64,000 nucleotides of DNA from Algiphilus aromaticivorans DG1253 (GTDB lineage Bacteria > Pseudomonadota > Gammaproteobacteria > Nevskiales > Nevskiaceae): the NCBI RefSeq assembly GCF_000733765.1, contig NZ_JPOG01000001.1:496001-560000 (forward strand), in the 5' to 3' direction. This document shows positions 46,708 through 57,064 of the stretch, piece after piece. How positions within the stretch are numbered: position 1 is the first letter of the stretch; each line of letters begins with the position of its first letter. A program made the translations under genes and the position numbers. The notes beneath the pieces are model-generated. The model made no database searches. It was not told the DNA's origin and worked only from the letters and a program-made list of their open reading frames with translations.

Positions 46708-48123
46708 CTAACAGCCTTCAGTCGCGATCACCGTGCCTCCGGGCGCGGCGGGCAGGGTCTTGCCGGGATTCAGGATGCCGTCGGGATCGAAGAGGCGCTT
46801 GATATCGCGCATGCGTGCCAGCGTCGTGGCGTCGATCTCTCGTGCAACGAAGTCGCGCTTGGCCACACCCACACCGTGCTCGCCGGATAGCGTGCCGCCC
46901 AGCGATAGTACGAGCGTGAACACGGCGTCCAGACAGGCGTCGACGGTCGCCATCTGTGACGGGTCGTCCGGGTCCGCGAGGATGTTGACGTGGATATTGC
47001 CGTTTCCGGCGTGGCCGAAGTTGACGATCTGCAGACCGTGGCGTGCCGATTGTTCACGCAAGCCGGCAAGCAGTTCCGCCAGCCGGCTCACGGGCACGGC
47101 CACATCCTCGTTGATCTTCTTTGGTGCCAGGCTGCGCAGCGCCGGAGACAGCGCCTTGCGCGCCCCCCAAACAGACGCTGCATCAGCTTCGTCGGCTGCG
47201 GCGCGCCATTCGAGCAGCCCGTCGCCCTCGGCCGCGCGTGCGATCGCAGCGATCTCGTTGGCGATGCTGGCTTCGTCACCGTCGGCGCTCAGCAGCAGTA
47301 GCGCGCCGGTGCCGGCAGGCAGATCGAGCGGGGTGTGGGCTTGCGCCAGCGCCACGCACTGCTCGTCCATCAGCTCCAGTGCGCAGGGGATGGCGGCCTG
47401 GCCCATGATGCGTGCCACCGCCGCGGCGGCGCTATTCACATCGCTAAAGGCCGCGCGCATGTCGCGCCGTGCGCTGGGGCGCGGCAGCAAGCGCAGCGTG
47501 GCCTCGGTGACGATGGCCAGCGTCCCTTCGCTGCCGACGAGAAGCCGCGTTAAGTCGTAGCCGACCACACCCTTGCTGGTGCGGCAGCCGCAGATCAGCG
47601 TCTCGCCGTGGCCGTCCACGGCGCGCAATCCGAGCAGCGCCTCGCGGGTGGTGCCGTACTTCACCGCGCGTGGGCCACCGGCGCCGCATGCGATGTTGCC
47701 GCCCACTGTCGAATAGCCGGTGCTAGTGGGGTCCGGCGCCCAGAACAGACCGTCGGCGGCTGCCTGTTCCTGTACGGCGCCGTTGAGCGTGCCGGCTTCG
47801 CAGACCAGCAAGCGGTCGGCCGGCCGATAGTCGAGGATGCGCTGCATGCCTTCCAGACTGAGCACGATGCCGCCTTCGGTCGGCACGCTGGCGCCGGTGG
47901 TGTTGGTGCCGCGACCGCGTACGACCAGCGGTGTTCTCGCCTCCCGGCAGGTGCGCACGACCTTGACCACCTCATCGTGGCTATGCGCGAAGACCACTGC
48001 CTCGGGCAGAGCCTGCATGCGGCTGTTGTCGTAGCTGTAGGCGATCCGCTCGGCGATGTCGTCGCGCACTGCCTCGACACCGAGCGCCTGGCGCAGGCTG
48101 GCGATGGGCGCAGATGCGCTCAA
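46708..48123 (-). CDS. FAD-linked oxidase, GlcD/D-lactate dehydrogenase family
   Basis: A protein of 471 residues from a TTG overlapping the yraN stop. The PCMH-type FAD domain shows [40 protein letters not shown] and [20 protein letters not shown]; the C-terminal domain has [30 protein letters not shown] and [13 protein letters not shown]. Members oxidise glycolate, D-lactate or D-2-hydroxyglutarate; which one cannot be told. It takes the place that diaA has in enterobacteria after yraN. Confidence 0.88.
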   Translation of the reverse strand: MSASAPIASLRQALGVEAVRDDIAERIAYSYDNSRMQALPEAVVFAHSHDEVVKVVRTCREARTPLVVRGRGTNTTGASVPTEGGIVLSLEGMQRILDYRPADRLLVCEAGTLNGAVQEQAAADGLFWAPDPTSTGYSTVGGNIACGAGGPRAVKYGTTREALLGLRAVDGHGETLICGCRTSKGVVGYDLTRLLVGSEGTLAIVTEATLRLLPRPSARRDMRAAFSDVNSAAAAVARIMGQAAIPCALELMDEQCVALAQAHTPLDLPAGTGALLLLSADGDEASIANEIAAIARAAEGDGLLEWRAAADEADAASVWGARKALSPALRSLAPKKINEDVAVPVSRLAELLAGLREQSARHGLQIVNFGHAGNGNIHVNILADPDDPSQMATVDACLDAVFTLVLSLGGTLSGEHGVGVAKRDFVAREIDATTLARMRDIKRLFDPDGILNPGKTLPAAPGGTVIATEGC

Positions 48124-48482
48124 GCCGATGCCTCGATGGCGTTCCGCAGCCAGTGTCCGGCCTCTTCGCCCTCAAAGGCGAGGATATCGAAGCGCATCGG
48201 CTGTCCGGCCTCATGGGGGTGCAGCGCCAGCCAGCTCTGTGCGGCGCGGACCATGCGTTGCTGCTTGCGGCCATCGATGGAAGCGAGCGCGCCGCCGTGG
48301 CTGCGACTGCGTCGGCTGCGTACCTCGACGAAGACCAGTGTTCCGCCGTCGCGCATGATCAGGTCGATCTCGCCGCCTCTGCTGCGCGCGTTGCGTGCAA
48401 CCAGGCGCAGGCCGGCGGCCTGCAGCTGCTGCAGCGCGGCGTCCTCGGCCTTGCGGCCGCGGCGATGCCCCTCAGTCGTCAC
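48120..48482 (-). CDS. yraN: UPF0102 endonuclease-like protein YraN
   Basis: A protein of 120 residues from a GTG overlapping the lpoA end by 11 bases. [37 protein letters not shown] and [17 protein letters not shown] are the conserved UPF0102 core, which has the Asp/Glu-x-Lys-like nuclease arrangement (GEIDLI ... FVEVR). Its role is not settled. It is in the same order as in E. coli (rsmI, lpoA, yraN). Confidence 0.92.
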   Translation of the reverse strand: MTTEGHRRGRKAEDAALQQLQAAGLRLVARNARSRGGEIDLIMRDGGTLVFVEVRSRRSRSHGGALASIDGRKQQRMVRAAQSWLALHPHEAGQPMRFDILAFEGEEAGHWLRNAIEASA

Positions 48483-50352
48483 GGCTCCGGAAATCGTCGC
48501 GCCACCGCTCGTCCCCGGAATCGTCGTCGATACTGCGGGGAAGCCCCTCTCGCATTTCCAGCGGAGCGCTTTCCTGACTCGTGATCGGCGGCAGCGGTAT
48601 CGCGCCCTCGGCCTGCAGCGTGGCGCAGCCCAGCTCGCGGCGGACGTGGCCCTCGCGCGTGAGCTGCAGATAACCGGTCGCCCCCGGGAAGGCCTCACCG
48701 GGCGCCCAACCTTGCTGGAACTGCAGCGCCATAAGCAGCGCGTCGTGGCCAAGCGCGAAGAGGCGGGGGAATCGTTCGAAGCGCCGCTCGGCATCTTCGG
48801 CAAGCGCTTCGCGCAACGGCATCCACCTAGCGTCGGGATTCTGCATCATCCATGGCATGTCGCAGATGCGCAGGCCGCGGATTTCCTCCGGTACCGGGGT
48901 GACGCCTTCCCAGGCCAGGGCGGTTGTGTAGACGGGCAGGTCGCCGGCGCGGAAGTATGCGAAGCGCGGTGCAATCTGCTGGGCTTCGCGTTGTCGCGCG
49001 ATGAAGAAGATGGACTGTGCGTCGGCGCGCGCGCTGGCGTCGAACTCAGGGCGCAGGCCCAGAGCGCGCGTAACGGCGCGATGCCGTGCCTCGGAGGCAT
49101 CGACGTTGAGCATGGCTTTCACTGGCGCGGAGAGGTCGCCGCCCTCGGCCAGGAACTGAACCTCCAGCAGCTGGCCGCCGAGCTCGTCGACGGCGCGCTC
49201 AAGGCTGCCGAGGATGCGGTCGGTCCACTCCGCCTGCATGAGCAGCGCGAGCATGCGTCCGCTGCCTTCAGCCGTGGCCCGTCGTACGGCCGCGCGAGCC
49301 TCATCCTCCGGCGCCAGGCCGTACTGGATGATGTTGCGCGGCGGCAGCAACTCGGGATCCATCTGGTTGAAAGTGAGGATCGGCACCGGCGGGGCGCCGT
49401 AGCGTGCAAGGGCGTTGACGTGTGTCTTGCGCAGCGGCCCCAGGATCAGCGTGGCGCCGTCGTCGAGGGCGCGGTCGACGGCCCTCAGCACATCCTCGGG
49501 CGCTTCGCCGCTATCGTAGAAGCGCAGCTTCGGGCGCGGTTCCGGCCGCTCCTGCCATGCGGTGACGAGGCCGTCGCGCACGGAGCCGCCGATGGCGGCA
49601 AAGCGGCCCTGTTCGGGTAGCAGCACGGCGATGTCGCCGCCGCTCTCGGTCTTGATCCAGTCCTCGCCGACGCGGCGCGCGCGGAAGTTCATCGCGCGCC
49701 CCGCCGAAGCCGGGTGGTTGGGGAAGCGACTGCGCCAGCGCTCGAGCAGCTCGACTCGCTCGCCGGGGACAGCGCCGCGGGCGATCAGTGCCAACTCGAA
49801 CCACCCGCGCGTGACGCGGTCGGCGCCGGAAAAGCGCGACTGGGCGCCGGCGTCCAGCGGCTGATTGGCAAGCAGTTCCCAGATGCGGTCGGCATTCGTC
49901 GCGTGCGTAGCCGGGTCGTCGAGCAGCTCGCCGCGGGTGACCAGCGCACTGACGGCGCCGGCGACATCGCCGATGGCGAGTAGCGTTTCGGCGCGCACTG
50001 CCTCGGTGCGCGCGGCCAGCTCGCGATCCGGTGTGGCGCGCGGCGCGGGCAGATCGCGCAGCGCGGAGAGCGGCTGCTGCGCGGCCAACGACAGCTCGGC
50101 GCGCAACACGCGCAGACGATGCCGATCGCGCGCGCTCAGCGTGCTGGAATCGATCTCGGCCAGCGTGGCTTCGGCCTCGTAGAGCCGGTTCGCATCGAGC
50201 AGGCGTTCGGCGCGTGTCAGGGGCGGCTCGTCCCGTTGTTGCACCGTGCCGCGGTCCGGCGCCCGCTCGCGCGGCGCGCTGACGCATCCGGTGGTGACGA
50301 GCAGGATTGCAGCTGCGCCAGCCAGCGCAGTCCATCGGCACGCGAGATTCAT
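48472..50352 (-). CDS. lpoA: penicillin-binding protein activator LpoA
   Basis: A protein of 626 residues with lipobox LLVTTGCVS. The N-terminal half is helical repeats (TPR-like), and the C-terminal half is a periplasmic-binding-protein-like domain: [59 protein letters not shown] and [20 protein letters not shown]. LpoA is the outer-membrane activator of PBP1A. It is divergent from rsmI with 37 bases between starts. Confidence 0.9.
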   Translation of the reverse strand: MNLACRWTALAGAAAILLVTTGCVSAPRERAPDRGTVQQRDEPPLTRAERLLDANRLYEAEATLAEIDSSTLSARDRHRLRVLRAELSLAAQQPLSALRDLPAPRATPDRELAARTEAVRAETLLAIGDVAGAVSALVTRGELLDDPATHATNADRIWELLANQPLDAGAQSRFSGADRVTRGWFELALIARGAVPGERVELLERWRSRFPNHPASAGRAMNFRARRVGEDWIKTESGGDIAVLLPEQGRFAAIGGSVRDGLVTAWQERPEPRPKLRFYDSGEAPEDVLRAVDRALDDGATLILGPLRKTHVNALARYGAPPVPILTFNQMDPELLPPRNIIQYGLAPEDEARAAVRRATAEGSGRMLALLMQAEWTDRILGSLERAVDELGGQLLEVQFLAEGGDLSAPVKAMLNVDASEARHRAVTRALGLRPEFDASARADAQSIFFIARQREAQQIAPRFAYFRAGDLPVYTTALAWEGVTPVPEEIRGLRICDMPWMMQNPDARWMPLREALAEDAERRFERFPRLFALGHDALLMALQFQQGWAPGEAFPGATGYLQLTREGHVRRELGCATLQAEGAIPLPPITSQESAPLEMREGLPRSIDDDSGDERWRDDFRSRDD

Positions 50353-50389
50353 GCGTAAAGTATGGCATGCGCATAGCGAAGAGGCGGCC

Positions 50390-51274
50390 TTGAACGAGCC
50401 GAGCCCGACGCCGGCGGCAGTTGCCGGAACCCTCTACATCGTACCCACCCCGATCGGCAATCTTTCCGATCTGTCGCCGCGCGCGTTGAAGATTCTCGAC
50501 AGCGTCGATCTGATCGCCGCCGAGGACACGCGCACTACAGGCAGCATGCTCGGGCATTTCGGCCTGCGTACGCGCATGACTGCGCTGCACGAGCACAACG
50601 AGGAGCAGGTTGCGGGCACGCTGCTCGCGCGGCTTGCGGAGGGCCAGAGCCTGGCCCTGGTCTGTGACGCTGGCACGCCGCTGGTCTCCGATCCGGGCTA
50701 TCGGCTGGTGGCGGCGGTGCGCGAGGCCGGGCTTCCGGTCATCGCGCTGCCCGGCCCCTGCGCGGCTGTGACCGCGTTGTCTGCGGCGGGGTTGCCCTCC
50801 GACGCCTTCAGCTTCTTCGGCTTTCCGCCACCCAAGCCGGCTGCGCGTCGGCAATGGCTGAGCGAGCACGCGTACTGGCCGCACACCATCGTTCTCTATG
50901 AGTCGAGCCACCGCATCCAGGGCTTGGCCGACGATTTGGCTCAGGCACTGGGTGCTGACCGTCTGGTGGCAGTGGCGCGTGAGATCTCGAAGCGCTTCGA
51001 GCAGCACTGGCGCGGTTCCGCCGGGGAACTGCCGGAATGGCTTGCCGGGGATGCGGATCGGCTGCGTGGCGAGTTCGTCGTCATGATCGGCCCGGGACCA
51101 GCGCGCGACACGCAGGCGCATATCGACGCGCTGCTGCGTCCACTGCTGCGTGACATGGAGCCGTCGCGCGCCGCGCGCGTGGCAGCGGAGGCGCTTGGCG
51201 AACGGCGGAACGCCGTCTACCGCCGCGCCCTGGCGTTGGCAGAGGCGGGCGACTCGCAGGCGCCGGAGGCGTAG
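50390..51274 (+). CDS. rsmI: 16S rRNA 2'-O-methyltransferase RsmI
   Basis: A protein of 294 residues from a TTG preceded by GAAGAGG; upstream codons are open but not conserved. TLYIVPTPIGNLSDLSPRAL, LIAAEDTRTTGSMLGHFG, LALVCDAGTPLVSDPGYRLV, FSFFGFPPPKPAARRQWL and LYESSHRIQGLADDL are RsmI. It methylates C1402 ribose of 16S rRNA together with RsmH. It is followed directly by rnpB. Confidence 0.94.
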   Translation: MNEPSPTPAAVAGTLYIVPTPIGNLSDLSPRALKILDSVDLIAAEDTRTTGSMLGHFGLRTRMTALHEHNEEQVAGTLLARLAEGQSLALVCDAGTPLVSDPGYRLVAAVREAGLPVIALPGPCAAVTALSAAGLPSDAFSFFGFPPPKPAARRQWLSEHAYWPHTIVLYESSHRIQGLADDLAQALGADRLVAVAREISKRFEQHWRGSAGELPEWLAGDADRLRGEFVVMIGPGPARDTQAHIDALLRPLLRDMEPSRAARVAAEALGERRNAVYRRALALAEAGDSQAPEA

Positions 51275-51283
51275 AATAGTTAG

Positions 51284-51658
<375 letters not shown>

Positions 51659-51687
51659 TTTTTATTCATGGGCGGTCGTGGTGCAGC

Positions 51688-52120
51688 GATCGCCGCTGTC
51701 ACTAAGCTCGGTCTTCCCGACCTCGCTAAGTGACCCTGCCGCGGCCATCCATGGCCGCGGCGCTCGCCGAGCTGCGGCTTGCCACTGGCAAGCCGGTCCC
51801 GGCTCGCCCCGGCTTACAGGCCGGCTCCTTTTTATTCCTGGGCGGTTGTGGTGCGAGCAACGCGACCGGTCGAGGGTTCTGGCGCGACGGTGGCGTGGCC
51901 ATCCGTGGCGTTGCCGCCGTGCCCGAACCACCCCCGGCCCGGACATCCTTGTCCGGGCGTTCGCCCGCATGCGAAGCGCCACCGGCGCTTCGGTCGGGCT
52001 CACCCGCGGCCACTAAGCTCGGTCATCCGGGCCTCGCTAAGTGGCCCGGCCCGAGCCATCCATGGCTCGGGCGCTCGCCGGGCTGCGGCTTGTCGCTGGC
52101 AAGCCGTTCCGGGCTCGCCC
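51688..52120 (+). repeat. region D: tandem palindromic repeat units
   Basis: Two ~110-base units (51688-51806 and 52005-52120) each contain a 33-base imperfect palindrome (51700-51732; 52011-52043), a hairpin with CATCCATG apex (51738-51761; 52049-52072) and a hairpin with CCACTGG-like apex (51775-51795; 52086-52106). The same unit occurs once in copy C (41332-41427). Between the two units lie extra hairpins at 51937-51958 and 51972-51992. No element ends as in copies A-C are seen here. Confidence 0.72.
51808..51854 (+). repeat. duplicate of the rnpB 3' end and terminator
   Basis: 47 bases nearly identical to 51637-51684 (end of rnpB plus following bases): the CCGGC-TTACAG-GCCGG stem, T-run, then ATTC-TGGGCGGT-GTGGTGC with few changes. 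It could act as a second terminator. Confidence 0.8.
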
Positions 52121-52340
52121 ACCAGCAAGCCGCTCCGGGTTTGTTCGCGGAGTGGGTCGAGCATCGCCCGACAATGCGCTTCTCGAAGCCGGCTTGCGTG
52201 CGCTTCGTCGCGGAGGTGCCCCCGCGCGGCATCTTCGGCGACCATGATTGGCTACCCTGTGCCTTTGACATCGCCAATTGACGGGGCCAAACAGCGACGG
52301 CGCCCGAAGAGGCCGCCCATCGCCATCACGAGGACGATTC

Positions 52341-52700
52341 ATGAGCCACGGACCGATCACGATCTATCACAACCCACGCTGCTCGAAGAGCCGCGAGACC
52401 CTCAAACTGCTGCAGGATGAGGGCATGAACCCCAGCATTGTCGAGTACCTGAAGACGCCACTGGAACTCGGCGAGCTGGACATGCTGTGCACCGCGCTTG
52501 GCGGCGACCCAACCCAGATGCTGCGCTTCAACGAGCCGGAGGCGAAGGCGCTCAAGCTCAAGCCAGACGACACGCGGCTGCGCGCCGACTGGCTGCAGAT
52601 CCTTGCCGACAATCCGAAGCTGCTGCAGCGTCCCATCGTGCTGCGCGGCGAGACGGCGGTCATCGGACGGCCGCCGGAGAATGTGCGCGAGCTGCTGTGA
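52341..52700 (+). CDS. arsC: ArsC-family reductase (glutaredoxin type)
   Basis: A protein of 119 residues. ITIYHNPRCSKSRETLKLLQ has the active-site cysteine of ArsC, followed by IVEYLKTPLELGELDML and PKLLQRPIVLRGETAVIGRP. The family includes arsenate reductases and YfgD-type proteins of uncertain role. No arsenic-resistance genes are nearby, so a housekeeping thiol role is equally possible. It overlaps the methyltransferase gene (GTGA). Confidence 0.85.
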   Translation: MSHGPITIYHNPRCSKSRETLKLLQDEGMNPSIVEYLKTPLELGELDMLCTALGGDPTQMLRFNEPEAKALKLKPDDTRLRADWLQILADNPKLLQRPIVLRGETAVIGRPPENVRELL

Positions 52701-53299
52701 GCGGCTCGACGGCTGACAAGCCCTTCGCGCCGGCGGCTGCACGCAACGCCGAGCCTATCCTCGGCGTGCTGCGCGAAGCCTTCGCCGATCACCAGCGTCT
52801 GCTCGAGATCGGCAGTGGCACCGGCCAGCATGCCGCGCATTGCGCTGCAGCCATGCCCTGGCTGGAATGGCAATGCAGCGATGTGCCGGCGCATCTGCCG
52901 GGCGTTCGCGCCTGGCTGGGGGAGGCCGCGTTGCCCAACACGCCGCCGCCGATCGCGCTGGACGTCAACGGCGACTGGCCGGACGGCTGCTTCGACGCGG
53001 TCTTCTCGGCGAATACCCTACACATCCTGTCCTGGGCGGAGGTCGAACGGCTCTTCCGTGGCCTCGGCGGGCTGCTCGCCGAGGCGGCAACGCTGGTGAT
53101 CTACGGGCCCTTCAAGCGCGACGGTGTTCACACCGCCCAGAGCAATGCCAGCTTCGACGCCCAGCTGCGCGCGCAGGATCCCGAGCGCGGCATCCGCGAC
53201 ATGGCCGATGTCGATGCCCTGGCCGAGAGCATCGGCCTGCGGCGCGTGGCCACCCAGGCGATGCCGGCGAACAACTACTGTCTGGTCTGGACCCGCTGA
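52697..53299 (+). CDS. DUF938 SAM-dependent methyltransferase
   Basis: A protein of 200 residues from a GTG overlapping the arsC stop. FAPAAARNAEPILGVLREAF, the SAM-binding LLEIGSGTGQHAAHCA, LEWQCSDVPAHLPGV, FDAVFSANTLHILSWAEVER and GPFKRDGVHTAQSNASFDAQ are the DUF938 pattern. It is a class I methyltransferase; its substrate is unknown. Confidence 0.87.
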   Translation: MSGSTADKPFAPAAARNAEPILGVLREAFADHQRLLEIGSGTGQHAAHCAAAMPWLEWQCSDVPAHLPGVRAWLGEAALPNTPPPIALDVNGDWPDGCFDAVFSANTLHILSWAEVERLFRGLGGLLAEAATLVIYGPFKRDGVHTAQSNASFDAQLRAQDPERGIRDMADVDALAESIGLRRVATQAMPANNYCLVWTR

Positions 53300-53303
53300 C
53301 CCT

Positions 53304-55049
53304 TTAGCCACTCTCCAGCAGCTGCGCCATCGCGGCGGCGACGCCGGCCAGGCTCTCGCCGGCCACCAGCCCGGCGGCCGTGGCCAGCAGCGCGCGTGCC
53401 GCCCGGTGCGGCGCGAGCCGCTCCAGCAGGCGCGCGGCCAGCGCACCCAGGCAGAGCCCGAAGGCGATCCAGGCCGGGATGACGAAGGCCAGTCCGGCGG
53501 CGCTGGCGCTGGGGGCCCAAGCTGCCAGTCGCGCCGGTGCACGATGCTGCCAGCAGGCCAGCAGCAGCCCGGCCAGTGCGCCCAGCACTGCGGCGGTAAC
53601 GCTCAGCGGCGGCAGCGCCGCCAGACCGCCGGCCATGACTTCCGCCACGGCCTTCCAGGTGGCCACCGCCGGCGCCGGCCACTCCGGGGTCAGCAGCTGG
53701 GCAGCGGGGTCCGGAATCAGCAGCAGATAGCTCGCCGTACCGGCGATGCTGCCCACGGCCACGCCCAGCAGCTGCGCGGCAAACAGCGGCGCCGGTGCGG
53801 CGTTCAGCAGAGCGCCCGCCTTCAGATCGTTGAGCAGATCGGCAGTCTGGCCGGCCGCGCCGCCCGTGACGTTGGCACCCATCAGATTGGCTGCCGGCAG
53901 GCCCGGCGCGAGGCTGCCGGTGCCCAGCTGCGCGATCTTGCCCAGGGCACCGATGGGCGGGATGCCGGTCTCACCGACCACGCGCGCGGCCACCATCGCC
54001 AGTATCCCGGCGAGTAGCACGGCGACCAAAGCCGTCAGCAGCGGGGTATCGAAGAGCGCCAGCTGCAGCCCGACAACCAGCGCCACCGCCAGCACTGCAC
54101 CCGCGGCGAGTACGGGTTTAGGTAGCGGCAGGCCCGGCGGCGGCGCCGCTCCGGCTTCCTTTTGCCGCTGTCGTCCCAGCCACAGGCTCGCCAGCGCGCC
54201 GGTGGTCATCATGGCAACGCCGGGCCAGATCAGCCACTCCACCAGCACACCGAACCAGACCGTGCCCGGCTCGCCGGGGGCGACGACGCCGCTGGCCAGC
54301 AGCCAGGGCGCAAGCCCAAGCCAGGCGACGAGCGCGCCCAGCGCCAGCGACAGCCCCGCGCGCAGGCCGATGATGGCGCCGAAGCCGATCATCAGCAGTG
54401 AGCCGTCGATGCCGATGCCGAGCTGGCGCAAGCCCACCGACGGCAGCGCGCCGTCCAGCGGCAGGCTGCCCGGCAGGGTCGCGCGCAGCGTCGCGCCCGT
54501 GGTCTCGGCTACGAGCTTGAGCGCCGCCGATACCCCGGCCGCCCCCGCCAGCCAGCGCAGGCGGTTGCGCGCCTCCGCGCCGTCGCCGTGGATATCGCGC
54601 AGTGTCTCGGCGGCGGCCGTGCCGGCCGGGAAGGGCAGATTGCCGGCTGCGACGAAGCGGCCGTGCAGCAGCGCGGCGATGCCCAGCCCGAGCACGCTGA
54701 CCGCGAAGACCCAGAGCATCAACAGCGCGCCTTCGGGCACCGGCCCGCCGAGCAGCGCCAGCGCCGGGATCGGCGCGACCAGCCCGCCCGAGACGATGGA
54801 GGCCGCCGACGAGGCCGTGGTCTGGTTGACGAGATTCTCGGGCAGTCCCCAGGCGCGCGCACCGAGCAGCTGCCCGGCCAGCCGCCAGAAGGCCAGCCCC
54901 AGCAAAGCGCCGGCGATCGACATGTTGAAGGACCAGCCGATCTTCAGCCCGCTGTAGACATTGCAGGGCACCAGCAGCGCCCCCAGCACCGCCCCGGTGA
55001 GCAGCGCGCGCGCCGTCAGCGCGCTCGCGGTTTCGGCTTTCGCCTGCAT
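53304..55049 (-). CDS. OPT family oligopeptide transporter
   Basis: A protein of 581 residues, almost wholly hydrophobic with about 14-16 membrane segments. LLVPCNVYSGLKIGWSFNMS at the N-terminus, ENLVNQTTASSAASIVSGGL and LPFPAGTAAAETLRDIHGDG are OPT-family features. Members move oligopeptides or metal chelates by proton symport. It converges on the methyltransferase gene with four bases between. Confidence 0.88.
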   Translation of the reverse strand: MQAKAETASALTARALLTGAVLGALLVPCNVYSGLKIGWSFNMSIAGALLGLAFWRLAGQLLGARAWGLPENLVNQTTASSAASIVSGGLVAPIPALALLGGPVPEGALLMLWVFAVSVLGLGIAALLHGRFVAAGNLPFPAGTAAAETLRDIHGDGAEARNRLRWLAGAAGVSAALKLVAETTGATLRATLPGSLPLDGALPSVGLRQLGIGIDGSLLMIGFGAIIGLRAGLSLALGALVAWLGLAPWLLASGVVAPGEPGTVWFGVLVEWLIWPGVAMMTTGALASLWLGRQRQKEAGAAPPPGLPLPKPVLAAGAVLAVALVVGLQLALFDTPLLTALVAVLLAGILAMVAARVVGETGIPPIGALGKIAQLGTGSLAPGLPAANLMGANVTGGAAGQTADLLNDLKAGALLNAAPAPLFAAQLLGVAVGSIAGTASYLLLIPDPAAQLLTPEWPAPAVATWKAVAEVMAGGLAALPPLSVTAAVLGALAGLLLACWQHRAPARLAAWAPSASAAGLAFVIPAWIAFGLCLGALAARLLERLAPHRAARALLATAAGLVAGESLAGVAAAMAQLLESG

Positions 55050-55459
55050 GGTGGCAGTTTAAGCGCAGCGCGAAGCGTTGCACGACGCTGCGGGCCGCGT
55101 AGATCAACTTCGATGCCGATGTGGCGCCTGGAATGGGTAGTGGCGAGCCAACCCGGTCGATGGTGGCGGCGCGTCCTGGAAGCGAGAAGGCGCCCTAGTT
55201 CGTCGCGGGTATCGCGCCGGCGCCCCTGCCCCGGTGGGTTTTATAAAAAACGTTGTAGATCAGTTAGTTATGTTGTAACGAGGGGGGGGTAAGCCGTGCG
55301 GCTTGCTATTCGGCGCACGCGCGAGCACGCTCAGGATTCGGACTCGGGTAGCGCACACGGAGCCCGAGCGTTTCAGCGGCTGGATGTCGGGGCCGACAAG
55401 CAGCGTCTGTCGCATACGGTCATGCGAGAAGGCGCCGACAGATACAGGGGGAGGGGAAC
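55050..55459. other. gene-free interval with AT-rich promoter-like patch
   Basis: About 410 bases between the OPT gene and the secreted protein gene. Around 55238-55280 there is an AT-rich patch (TTTTATAAAAAACG, then TTGTAG at 55253 and TAACGA at 55276) that is a plausible promoter for the gene at 55460, followed by a run of eight or nine G. No coding sequence is supported. Confidence 0.4.
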
Positions 55460-57052
55460 ATGAACCGTACCAAGACAATCATCGGTACTGCCCGCGTGCT
55501 TGCTGCCGTGGCCATTGCGCTGTTCGTTGCACAGCCATCTGGCGCACAGACGCTTTCGGCATCGCTGGACGGCAAGGGCAGCGCCGTCGTCGTGCCTTAC
55601 TACACGGTCAACGACGACTGGCGCACGCTGCTGAACATCACGAACACGACGGCGAATTCGCTGGCGGTCAAGGTGCGCTTTCTCGAGGCCCGCAATGGTC
55701 GCGACATCCTGAATTTCACCATCGCACTCGCGCCCGGCGATGCCTGGGCTGGTTGGCTGAGCCGGGAAGATCGCGAGGGCGCGCCGCCGGTCATGAAGAC
55801 TGCTGACCGCTCCTGCACGGCCCCTTCAAGGCTTCGGAGCGAAGGTCTATCCGGGGACTTTACCGGCTACTCGGAAAACCTCATTCTCGCGCCAGCAGGA
55901 GAATCCCAGGATTCAGACTACACGGGGACAATTGGATCAGTAGCCAGGATGACGGAAGGCTATATCGAGGTGCTGGTCATGGGCGAGGCCGTCCATGATG
56001 GTCGTGTTCTCGATGTGCCCTGGGACGCCGAGCACGAGAATGGCGAGCCTCGTGATTGCGGGGCGGTTGCCAGCGCCTTCGGCAATACGACTGATCAATG
56101 GGGTGAGTCCAGCGGGGCCATTCACGGCGTTGAAGGTTCCGGGGACCCCGAGGCTCGTGGGGGGGCGAACTATGGTCCGCTCGTCAGTGCCGCACCGCTG
56201 AAGGTCAGCGTCGGCCTGGTCAACCAGGCCACCGGAACGGGGGCCGCCGTTCCGGCCCAGCACATCGCCGGCTGGGGGCTGGGGCAGAATCTGATGACGG
56301 CGCAATACCCTCCCTGGATGTTCGAGCCGACACTGGCCTCGCACGAGGGGCTGTGGAGTACCTCCGGACTCGAGGCGGTGACGGAGGCGCTTGCAGTGGT
56401 CTCGATGGAGAACGAGTGGTCGAGCAATCCGGCGACCGGAGCGGCAACGGACTGGGTGCTCACTTTTCCGACCAAGCGCTTCGACGCCGACGACAACGCA
56501 CTGAATGTACGCGCTGGCTGCAGCAAGTGGCGCAACTCCCGCACCAGCGGTGGTGTACCGGTTGGCGAGGGTGGGGAAAAATATGAGGGCCGGGACCGCG
56601 CTCGTGCTCCAAGGCCCGTGGTAGCTGACGCCGACGCCGCTGAGCCGGAGCGTCTCTGCCCGGATCTTGGCTTCCCCGAAGTCTTTCAGGACGGGGACAA
56701 CGGGCGTGCCGAGGTTGCACCGGTTCGCTACCGCTTCTACGACCGCGCCACGGAGTCCGGGGAGCGCACCGCGGCGGATAGCGCGTCATCCGGCGCGTTG
56801 TATTACGCGGCCAATGTGTTGTCGATAGGTAGCGGTGGCCTGGCTTCTGCACTCAACTCGCCAATAGCGCTGCCCACCGATAGCGACGTGTTTGCCGATG
56901 CGCCGAGCAGCGGCTGGCTTCGGCTGGATTTTCCGACGGGGCAGGCGGTGACGCCTTATCCCATGGCCGGCTTTGCGTTCAAGCTCCGGGATTTCGGCAA
57001 TCCCGCCCTGAATTTTTCCCAGGCCGTCCCGCATAGCCCTGAGCGGCCCTAA
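55460..57052 (+). CDS. large secreted protein of unknown function
   Basis: A protein of 530 residues with a signal peptide (VLAAVAIALFVAQPSGAQ). The mature part starts TLSASLDGKGSAVVVPYYTV and is rich in Gly, Ser, Ala and acidic residues, with few cysteines and no transmembrane segment. WRTLLNITNTTANSLAVKVR looks like an Ig-like or fibre-type strand region, and the protein ends without an anchor. The run GAVPYYTVN-DWRTLLNITNT recalls hypothetical gammaproteobacterial exoproteins, but I cannot name a family. A good AGGGGG-type ribosome site precedes the ATG. It is monocistronic. Confidence 0.75.
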   Translation: MNRTKTIIGTARVLAAVAIALFVAQPSGAQTLSASLDGKGSAVVVPYYTVNDDWRTLLNITNTTANSLAVKVRFLEARNGRDILNFTIALAPGDAWAGWLSREDREGAPPVMKTADRSCTAPSRLRSEGLSGDFTGYSENLILAPAGESQDSDYTGTIGSVARMTEGYIEVLVMGEAVHDGRVLDVPWDAEHENGEPRDCGAVASAFGNTTDQWGESSGAIHGVEGSGDPEARGGANYGPLVSAAPLKVSVGLVNQATGTGAAVPAQHIAGWGLGQNLMTAQYPPWMFEPTLASHEGLWSTSGLEAVTEALAVVSMENEWSSNPATGAATDWVLTFPTKRFDADDNALNVRAGCSKWRNSRTSGGVPVGEGGEKYEGRDRARAPRPVVADADAAEPERLCPDLGFPEVFQDGDNGRAEVAPVRYRFYDRATESGERTAADSASSGALYYAANVLSIGSGGLASALNSPIALPTDSDVFADAPSSGWLRLDFPTGQAVTPYPMAGFAFKLRDFGNPALNFSQAVPHSPERP

Positions 57053-57064
57053 GCGCGAGAGCGA

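Larger units (their letters stand above)
51659..52340. other. gene-free, hairpin-rich region after rnpB
   Basis: No gene is supported. Open frames over 51489-52420 read through the palindromes in all directions. The region holds two copies of a ~110-base repeat unit, a second rnpB terminator, and then about 200 bases without visible structure before the ArsC-like gene. Confidence 0.7.

Noticed and set aside
47608-49620. 670-codon open frame on the plus strand
   Set aside because: Antisense to the FAD dehydrogenase, yraN and lpoA, all of which have clear motifs.
51688-52120. Possible CRISPR array
   Set aside because: The repeats are ~110 bases with internal hairpins and only two units; there are no regular short repeats with unique spacers and no cas genes.
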